Assembly: GCA_030849065.1 (NCBI GenBank)
Contig: JASAON010001625.1
Coordinates: 1 to 64,000, forward strand
Length of the DNA: 64,000 bases
DNA from: Jaenimonas drosophilae
Taxonomy: Eukaryota; Euglenozoa; Kinetoplastea; Trypanosomatida; Trypanosomatidae
Reading direction: 5' to 3'
The position numbers were made by a program, and so were the translations under genes. Under the pieces are notes generated by a model. That model was not told the DNA's origin and did no database searches. It worked only from the letters and a program-made list of their open reading frames with translations. Positions 57,405 through 64,000 of the stretch are shown piece after piece. Position 1 is the stretch's first letter. Every line of letters starts with the position of its first letter.

Positions 57405-60400
57405 ATGTGTGATTGGTGCCGCGCATGCTGCTCTGGTGAGGAGGAGGACCCCGATCGTGAGGTGATCATCTACATGAACGACCGAGAAGCCAACGCCCCC
57501 TTTGAGTACCCCAGCAACTACATCGTCACTTCCAAGTACACGTTGTGGTCCTTCCTACCAATGGCGTTGGCCATGCAGTTCACGAAGGCTAGCAATGTAT
57601 ATTTCCTCATCAACATGATCTTTTCCTTGATTCCTGGTGTGGCTCCTGTGAGCCCAGCCACCGCCATCGCCCCACTCTGCTTTGTACTGATTGTGGCGCT
57701 CATCAAGGAGGCAGTGGAGGACATTCGCCGGCATCAGGCAGATGATAAGGCCAACGATATTCCTGCCGAAGTCTTGGTTGGTGATAAACTGAAGTCGGTT
57801 CCGAGCAGCAAGATTGTGGTGGGTGACATCATCCGCGTGAACATTGGTGAAGAAATTCGTGCAGACATGCTCCTCTGCGCCAGCTCCGTGGTGGAGGGCC
57901 AGGCATTCATTGATACCTGCAATCTAGATGGCGAGACCAATCTCAAATCACGACGAGCGCTTGAGGCAACGTGGGGCCTCTGCTCCGAGGAGGCGTTCCT
58001 GTCAGCCAAGATGGTGGTGCGTACGAAAGCTCCAGACCCTGGCCTGCTCTCCTGGGGTGGCGTGGTGCAGTACGACGGGAATGAGCTCGCTGTCTCACTT
58101 GACCAGTTTATGTATCGTGGCTGTGTCCTGCGCAACACTGACTGGATCTGGGGCGTCGTGCTCTACGCCGGTGTAGATACCAAGATGTTCCGCAACCTCA
58201 AGGAGAAGCCACCCAAGTCCTCCACCCTAGACAAGCGCCTGAATTGGGTGATCATCGTCATCTTTGTTGTTCAGAACATCTTTCTTTTTATTGTGTGCTC
58301 CTTGGCGTGTTGGTTCAACCACCAACACAAGGACTACTGGTATATGGAGTACTTCATCAACTACTACACTGGAATCACACTGTGGGGCTATCGCTATCTG
58401 TCCTACTTCATGTTGTTCAGCTACTTCATTCCAATCTCACTGTTCGTGACGATTGAGCTGTGCAAAGTGGTGCAGGCACACTGGATGCGTGTGGATGCGG
58501 AGATGATGGAGTACATGGATGGTCGCTGGCGGCACTGCACGCCCAACACCTCCAATCTTAATGAGCAGCTAGCATTGGTGAAGTTCATCTTCAGTGACAA
58601 AACAGGCACCCTCACGGAGAACGTCATGAAGTACAAGCTAGGAGATGCCCTAGGGGTGCCCATTGATAGGGATAGCTTGACCGACGTAGCTAAGCGGCTG
58701 CGTGGCGGAGGGGCATCGGATGAATCCACGGCGCTGCTGGAGGAGTACTTTCTGGCCTTGGCGCTCTGCAACACCATTCAGCCCTTCCGCGATGAGGACC
58801 GTGAAGGTGGCATTCTGTACGAAGGTAGCTCCCCCGATGAGATTGCCCTTGTAGATACCGCTTCTCAGGTGGGTTTTACCCTTGCCAACCGCACAACACG
58901 CACAATGACCATCACCCGTGGTGATGTGGCCTGCGTGTTCAACATTCTCGCCACACTAGAATTCACCCCGGAGCGTAAAATGATGAGCATCATTGTGGAG
59001 GACCCCAACACACGCAAGCTCACCCTCTATAACAAGGGCGCCGATAGCTTCGTGCTACCCCAACTTAGTCGAGACCCCAAGGTTCAATCCGATGCCGACG
59101 CCGCGGTGGGCGTGCTCAAGGAGATGTCCTCGGAGGGCCTGCGCACGTTGATGGTGTGTGCCAAGGACATCACTCGAAGTGAATTTGATGCGTGGAATGC
59201 ACGCTTCATGGAGGCAGGAAAGCTGCTCCAGAACCGTGCGGAGGAGGTGGATAAGGTGTGCCTAGAAATGGAGAAGGACATGCGTCTCATTGGCCTCACA
59301 GCCATTGAGGATAAGCTGCAGGACCAGGTGCCAGAGACCCTGAGCTTCTTCCTGAGTGCGGGTGTGGTGATTTGGATGCTAACGGGTGACAAGCGTGAGA
59401 CGGCCGTGACGATTGCCGCCACCTCCACTCTGTGCGACCCGAGGACGGACTTCATTGACCACGTAGACCTCGGCTCTCTCGACCCGGAAGATGACAAGGC
59501 CATTGAGAAGGTGCGGGATGACCTACACGTGGTTGAGCAGCACCTGAACCTTGCCGGGACGGAGGAGGAGCGGAAGTGCACCCTGGTGATTGATGGGCCC
59601 GCCCTCACTGTGGCCATGGAGAACTTCGCAGAGAAGTTTTTGGAGATTTCAGAACGCGTGAACTCCGCCGTGTGCTGCCGCTTGACTCCGATTCAAAAAG
59701 CCAACGTCGTTCACATGTTTCAGACCGCCTCCGGGCACACCGCCTTGGCCATTGGAGATGGAGCCAATGATGTGTCCATGATCCAGGAAGGTAAGGTTGG
59801 GGTGGGCATCATGGGCTTGGAAGGAGCACAGGCTGCCCTGGCGGCAGACTATGCCATTCCCCGCTTCAAACACCTCCGGCGCCTGTGTGCGGTGCATGGC
59901 CGATATGCTCTGCTGCGCAATGCCACTTGCATCATGGTGAGCTTCTACAAGAACATCACCCTCTCCCTCTTGCAGTTCATCTTTGCCTGTTATGCTGGAT
60001 ACTCTGCCCAGACCCTCTTCGACGGTTGGCTCCTTACCTTCTACAATGTTGCCCTGACGAGCATCACCCCTTTCCTGACGGGCATCTTTGAAAAGGACCT
60101 CCCCGAGGACGCCCTCATGGAACGCCCGAAGCTCTTCACCCCACTTGCGGATGGACTCTACTTCAACCCCATGGTCTTCCTGCGCTGGTCCATTGAGGCG
60201 ACCGCACACTCCCTCGTGCTCTACTATCTCTCCATGCCCAAGACGCGTATGTTGGGTAGCTGGACCTCCAACATCGCGGGCGATGTGTGTGGTACGCTCA
60301 TCTTCTGCGGCCTGATTGCGGTAGTCCTCACACGTTTTTGCATTGCAATTCGTTATTGGCAGTGGATTCAACTGTTGGGCGTCATCATCTCCATCGTTGC

Positions 60401-60647
60401 GCTCATTGTCTTTGTGGTGGTGTACTCCCTCATCCCATCCGTCATGGGTGATAGTAGCTTCTACTGGCAGCTCTTCAACCTCATGCGAGGAGCGGAGTTC
60501 TGGCTCACAATGATCTTCTACATTGGAACGGTACTAGTGGTGGACCTGAGCATTCTGCACTTCCAGAAGCGACTCTTCCCAACGATTCGAGACTTAGCTG
60601 AACGGGAGTACTTCGCATCGCGTCGCACGCGAAAGCACAATGTGTAG
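57405..60647 (+). CDS. P4-type ATPase, phospholipid flippase
   Basis: The 1,080-residue protein has the P4-ATPase layout. Two N-terminal membrane helices follow the family block SNYIVTSKYTLWSFLP. The actuator domain carries DGET (Asp175 on). Helix 4 has PISLFVTIE, the P4 form of the PEGL region. The phosphorylation site is DKTGTLT (Asp398). ERKMMSIIV and KGADSFVLP lie in the nucleotide domain, TGDKRETA and GDGANDV (Asp785) in the hinge, and six further membrane helices end the protein. These pumps move phosphatidylserine or related lipids to the cytosolic leaflet. The N-terminus MCDWCRACC is unusually cysteine-rich and could be acylated or bind metal (inference). The length is slightly below average because the N- and C-terminal tails are short. 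Confidence 0.94.
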   Translation: MCDWCRACCSGEEEDPDREVIIYMNDREANAPFEYPSNYIVTSKYTLWSFLPMALAMQFTKASNVYFLINMIFSLIPGVAPVSPATAIAPLCFVLIVALIKEAVEDIRRHQADDKANDIPAEVLVGDKLKSVPSSKIVVGDIIRVNIGEEIRADMLLCASSVVEGQAFIDTCNLDGETNLKSRRALEATWGLCSEEAFLSAKMVVRTKAPDPGLLSWGGVVQYDGNELAVSLDQFMYRGCVLRNTDWIWGVVLYAGVDTKMFRNLKEKPPKSSTLDKRLNWVIIVIFVVQNIFLFIVCSLACWFNHQHKDYWYMEYFINYYTGITLWGYRYLSYFMLFSYFIPISLFVTIELCKVVQAHWMRVDAEMMEYMDGRWRHCTPNTSNLNEQLALVKFIFSDKTGTLTENVMKYKLGDALGVPIDRDSLTDVAKRLRGGGASDESTALLEEYFLALALCNTIQPFRDEDREGGILYEGSSPDEIALVDTASQVGFTLANRTTRTMTITRGDVACVFNILATLEFTPERKMMSIIVEDPNTRKLTLYNKGADSFVLPQLSRDPKVQSDADAAVGVLKEMSSEGLRTLMVCAKDITRSEFDAWNARFMEAGKLLQNRAEEVDKVCLEMEKDMRLIGLTAIEDKLQDQVPETLSFFLSAGVVIWMLTGDKRETAVTIAATSTLCDPRTDFIDHVDLGSLDPEDDKAIEKVRDDLHVVEQHLNLAGTEEERKCTLVIDGPALTVAMENFAEKFLEISERVNSAVCCRLTPIQKANVVHMFQTASGHTALAIGDGANDVSMIQEGKVGVGIMGLEGAQAALAADYAIPRFKHLRRLCAVHGRYALLRNATCIMVSFYKNITLSLLQFIFACYAGYSAQTLFDGWLLTFYNVALTSITPFLTGIFEKDLPEDALMERPKLFTPLADGLYFNPMVFLRWSIEATAHSLVLYYLSMPKTRMLGSWTSNIAGDVCGTLIFCGLIAVVLTRFCIAIRYWQWIQLLGVIISIVALIVFVVVYSLIPSVMGDSSFYWQLFNLMRGAEFWLTMIFYIGTVLVVDLSILHFQKRLFPTIRDLAEREYFASRRTRKHNV

Positions 60648-61740
60648 CTCCACGAAATGCATGATGATCCTGGTGGATCACACAGCTCGCCGACGTGCCA
60701 TTTTCATGCTGCTTTTTAAAAAAACAGTGAAAACAACCAAAGACTATTGTTTCTGGAGGGTAGTACCTCTGTCCAAGTGCTGAATGAGGACTCCAACGAG
60801 GAATGGGCAATGGAGCAAGGGCGAAGCGCCATTCTTCCAGCCCACTACCCCCTCCCAAGCTACCCGCCTCACTTTGCTTCTGCGTGGACACCCATGGAGG
60901 CAGGCTGTGTGGCGTTGCTCTGTATTGTGCTCTCTTCTACTTGTTTATTGACGTTTCGCTTGAGAGACTCGGCATCAACACCCCCCTTAACTCCCGCCAT
61001 GTTCGTGCCCTGTCCGTCGCCCCCTTGCGCTCATGCAATCGTCATTGTGCGTTCCTCTGGGTACGTATTGTGTGCGTTTGGGTGTTGGTGTGTTGAGTCG
61101 GTAGTGAAGCAACGGTTTGATCGATTCCCCATGTGTATTCCGTGGTGATTGTTGTGCGGCTGTCCGAGGATTGGTTCCTCTGATGTGTGCCCACAAATCA
61201 CCGGTGCTCACTACCATCCCTACCTCCCCCTCCCCTCATCCCACCCCGCCGCCTTTGGAACACCCCCCTTCCCCTACCCACTCAACCCCGGACTGACCCA
61301 GCTTCACTAATCAGTGCCGCCCACTCTCGAGTAGCTCACGTTTGTTCGTGCGAGAGAAGGGGTGGCGCGGAGTGTGGCGTCGTCGTGGTTATGATAATTT
61401 TTGAGGCCGCGACTTGTATGTGGTCGAGGAGGGTACGTACAGCTTTGCTTTGCTTCCAACTCCCCAACCCCGTGGCTGCCGCAATCAAGTGGTCCCTATG
61501 GAATCCCATCTGTTGTCTTTCTGGGAGTTAAGTTGTTGTTGTTGTTGTTGCGCATCTATAAGGTGAAGCACTACGATTTTCTTTTACAAGTGTCCACCAG
61601 CGAGTACGCACTTTACACCTAAGTCTCCTTATGTGCACCATGACAGGTGTATTTGATGCACCGCTTCATGTACTCAATCGTTCTATTCTCTTCCTGTTGT
61701 ATTTTGTTTTGCATGATTGAAGTTTTTTTTTCTTCCGTCG

Positions 61741-61770
61741 CGCTGTCGTGGGGACTTGATCCCCTCAGCG
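61741..61770 (+). promoter_or_regulatory. Stem-loop over the first AG after the pyrimidine tract
   Basis: CGCTG (61741-61745) pairs with CAGCG (61766-61770), and GGGGA with TCCCC (61750-61764) around a CTTGA loop. The first AG after the T-run, at 61767-61768, lies in the 3' arm. Folding could hide it and favour the AG at 61820-61821. The pairing is seen; the effect is inference. Confidence 0.45.
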
Positions 61771-61819
61771 TGCTTTAGATAGTTGAGGAAGTTCACCCTT
61801 CGGCACTCTACCTGACCGT

Positions 61820-61821
61820 AG
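61820..61821 (+). promoter_or_regulatory. Trans-splice acceptor for DRC11
   Basis: ACCGTAG lies 13 bases before the ATG at 61835 and downstream of the T-rich tract at about 61722-61736. It is the last AG before the start. Confidence 0.5.
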
Positions 61822-61834
61822 GTCCTGTTCTCCC

Positions 61835-64000
61835 ATGTCCACCCTCTCTTATGAGGTGGAGTACCAGCAGGTGCTCAACGAGCTCAATGAGCTCAACACC
61901 GAGGATGCCTCCCTCGTCAAGCTCAACATCCGCGAAAGCCCCAAGGATCGATACAGCTTCTTCCTTCACACATGGGCAGCCCTGTACCTCCGCTATAGCC
62001 GATTGGCCTCACGCCTCTCCATCGTCCATGATCTTACTCTGCAGCCGCAGAAGATCCACGACGTGCGCACGCTGCTGGACAGCTGCCTCGCTCGTATGCT
62101 AGAAATCAAGGACTTCGTCGTGAAGGAGTGCGGTGACTTTCTTCCCCTAGACAACTTCATGATGGATCTCAAGCTCTCTCCCGAGCAGGCAGAGACCCCG
62201 GTACCTCCCTACTTCGTCCAGGACAGGGAGGAGGAGCTCCTTGAGCGACGCAACTACGTGCGCTCTCTGCAGGAGTTCTACGCTGACAACAACCCCGAGG
62301 CCCCCATTTCTGTGGCCTTGGCTTTGCCCGCTGCGCGCTCCGACCCCACCAAGGCGCTCGCCCCCATGGCGACGAAGAAGCCGCCACCGCCCCCACAGAC
62401 GGATGAGTCGGATGAGCCCCTCCCACTTGAAGAGGCTGTCCGCGTACTTCAGATTTGTGAACGTGGCCGTCAAGCACGTCAACGGGCTCGCTTTCAGATG
62501 GCCATGTACAAGCAGCAGCAGCACGTTGCCCTTCACGGTCAGTCTTACAACACCGTGACGGGCAAAGACCGTGCGTCCACGGTGATTCAGAAGGTTGTGC
62601 TGGGCTACCTGGAGCGGAAGCGTGCGGCACAGCGCTACGAAGGGGAGAAGCACTTCCTAGGATTAGTTCCCGACCCGGAGGCCATGAGTGCCGAGCCTGG
62701 GCAAGCAGCGATGCGCCGAGCACAGGAACGCAAGGCCCGCCAGCGCATGAACCTAGCCGAGCTGCAGCAAAAGACGGCGCACATGGCCAGCCAGATTCGT
62801 GCCAAGGAGGGCCCCAAGTCGATGGAGGAGATGCTGGATGAGATTCTCATGCACATGACCTACGCACGGATGGAGTGCAAGGATGGCTCTGTGCCTGAGT
62901 TCCCCACCGCGGAGGAAGGTGGCAGCCTCAAGCTCCTCGGTAAGTTGGGTGGACCCAAGAGCGGTGGCAAGCGCCGTTCTCTAGCGAAGCGCCGAAGCCG
63001 CTCGTTCAGCGTCAATAGCGGCGCAACGGGCGGGGCCAACACCGAGACCAACACCGCCGCGGGGGATGGGGGCACGGCGGCAAATCAGTCCTCCGCCCGA
63101 CGCAACAGCAACGCCACCCAGGCCAACAACGCCAGTGTGGGGGAGAGCAAGTCCGTGGCGGGTGGGGGTGGTGGCAAGAAGAAGAAGAAGAAGGAAGAGG
63201 AGAAGTTTGGTGAGCCCGTGCCGCCCTCAGTCCTCTGGGGGAACATGGCAGAGGCCAATGGCCGCTACGACACCTTGTGGCGCGAGAAGTTCGTGAACTC
63301 GTACCTTGGCAAGGGTGACTTGGACCAGCCAGCCGATGAAGGCATGATCCGTCAGCAGTTGCTGGAGGGGCCATGTGGCATCGTCTCGGAGCTTCGCAAG
63401 TGCGTCGATGAGCTTGTCATGATGGAAGTGGCCAACCTCAAGGAACGACTGGAGCTGGAGAAGAATGCCAAGCGCAAGAAGAAGAAGAAGGCGAAGAAGC
63501 CCAAGAAGCCAAAGAAGCCTCGTCTGAAGGACCCCACCAAGGGCGTGGATCTCGAGACACAGTTCAACACCCTCATCTTTGACAACAAGGTGCAGCTACC
63601 CCCACAGGATGTTCGTGTGGCTCACTTCATTGGCCCTGAGAATGTGATGGCCACCCCACTAGACGCAGCACTGCGTTCCGCCGCACCCGATGAGGCCATC
63701 AAGAAGAAGTGGCAGCGTATTCTCCGCAACTGGAACGACAAGATTGCTGAGTCACTGCGCATGAAGAAGGAGGACTTTGAGGCCCTCTTCGCCAAGTTCC
63801 AGGGAGAGCAGGCCAGCTGGCTCTACACCCCTTCTGCGTGGCAGATCCGCAATGCCATCAAGGACTATGGCGTGCTTCCATTGGGCTCCCAAGTCGTCCA
63901 TGATCTTGCCCCACATGCCTCCACGATGCTCCTCTACGGCTTCCCACATAGCGGCAAGAGCATGATGACCTACGCCCTGTGCAACGAGTCCGGGGCCAAC
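61835..64000 (+). CDS. DRC11: Dynein regulatory complex subunit 11 (IQ and AAA domain protein), 3' end outside window
   Basis: The frame is open from the ATG at 61835 to the window end, 722 codons. An IQ motif (VIQKVVLGYLERKRAAQRY) lies at about residues 249-268 and probably binds calmodulin or a light chain. A Gly/Asn/Ser-rich linker spans about 395-452. A lysine-rich segment (KRKKKKKAKKPKKPKKPR) is at about 546-563. An AAA domain opens with the Walker A motif GFPHSGKS at 702-709, just before the edge. IQ motif, lysine-rich segment and C-terminal AAA domain together match IQCA1/DRC11, called CMF22 in trypanosomes, part of the nexin-dynein regulatory complex of motile axonemes. Walker B and the C-terminus cannot be judged. 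Confidence 0.88.
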   Translation, partial: MSTLSYEVEYQQVLNELNELNTEDASLVKLNIRESPKDRYSFFLHTWAALYLRYSRLASRLSIVHDLTLQPQKIHDVRTLLDSCLARMLEIKDFVVKECGDFLPLDNFMMDLKLSPEQAETPVPPYFVQDREEELLERRNYVRSLQEFYADNNPEAPISVALALPAARSDPTKALAPMATKKPPPPPQTDESDEPLPLEEAVRVLQICERGRQARQRARFQMAMYKQQQHVALHGQSYNTVTGKDRASTVIQKVVLGYLERKRAAQRYEGEKHFLGLVPDPEAMSAEPGQAAMRRAQERKARQRMNLAELQQKTAHMASQIRAKEGPKSMEEMLDEILMHMTYARMECKDGSVPEFPTAEEGGSLKLLGKLGGPKSGGKRRSLAKRRSRSFSVNSGATGGANTETNTAAGDGGTAANQSSARRNSNATQANNASVGESKSVAGGGGGKKKKKKEEEKFGEPVPPSVLWGNMAEANGRYDTLWREKFVNSYLGKGDLDQPADEGMIRQQLLEGPCGIVSELRKCVDELVMMEVANLKERLELEKNAKRKKKKKAKKPKKPKKPRLKDPTKGVDLETQFNTLIFDNKVQLPPQDVRVAHFIGPENVMATPLDAALRSAAPDEAIKKKWQRILRNWNDKIAESLRMKKEDFEALFAKFQGEQASWLYTPSAWQIRNAIKDYGVLPLGSQVVHDLAPHASTMLLYGFPHSGKSMMTYALCNESGAN

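Larger units (their letters stand above)
60648..61834. other. Intergenic spacer, 1.2 kb, before DRC11
   Basis: No convincing gene is seen; a 133-codon frame from 60747 opens with TTG and lacks protein character. The spacer holds a (TTG)n tract at 61532-61550 and T-runs near 61722-61731. It also has a 30-base hairpin at 61741-61770 and the acceptor at 61820-61821. Confidence 0.6.

Noticed and set aside
61750..61764. Possible tRNA T-arm
   Set aside because: The loop is five bases and there is no anticodon arm or matching acceptor stem nearby; it is better read as a simple hairpin.

Overview
The window looks like a nuclear chromosome segment from a kinetoplastid protist. None of the 17 gene models (15 complete, 2 cut by the window edges) needs an intron. 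All fifteen genes right of about 2.9 kb lie on one strand, while two genes at the left edge point the other way. Nearly every start codon follows a pyrimidine-rich tract and an AG, as expected for spliced-leader trans-splicing. The gene content includes a kinetoplast-type mitochondrial DNA polymerase I. A free-living bodonid such as Bodo saltans would fit the long intergenic spacers and surface-type genes, but I cannot separate bodonid from trypanosomatid by reading alone.

Layout. Positions 1-2484 (minus strand) hold two tandem paralogous type II membrane proteins; the complete one carries GDS and DxxH motifs like PC-esterase/SGNH enzymes. Positions 2485-2997 are a divergent strand-switch region with paired C-runs and G-runs and a TATA-like core, the likely start of both transcription units. 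From 2998 rightwards come pyrroline-5-carboxylate reductase, ribosomal protein eL42, chaperonin CCT-zeta, a 4,647-residue outer-arm beta-type dynein heavy chain, a POLIB-like DNA polymerase, squalene monooxygenase and a SAM-domain kinesin-13. They are followed by a mitochondrial-type coiled-coil protein with a C-terminal membrane anchor, a TCP10/G-box (SAS-4/CPAP-like) protein and a ubiquitin E2 variant. After a 3.6 kb spacer comes a PPP-family pseudophosphatase. After a 4.85 kb spacer come a large propeller-like protein, an RRM protein, a P4-ATPase flippase and the first 722 codons of DRC11 (IQ + AAA).

Shared themes. Several genes serve the flagellum, basal body or kinetoplast: outer-arm dynein, DRC11, kinesin-13, SAS-4-like, POLIB-like, and possibly a p166-like tripartite attachment complex protein. 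In these organisms neighbours in a transcription unit are normally not functionally linked, so the grouping may be chance. The most interesting items are the pseudophosphatase (most metal ligands replaced), the tandem GDS/DxxH membrane proteins, the p166-like architecture, the homopolymer-flanked strand switch, and the two long gene-free spacers with strand-biased repeats.
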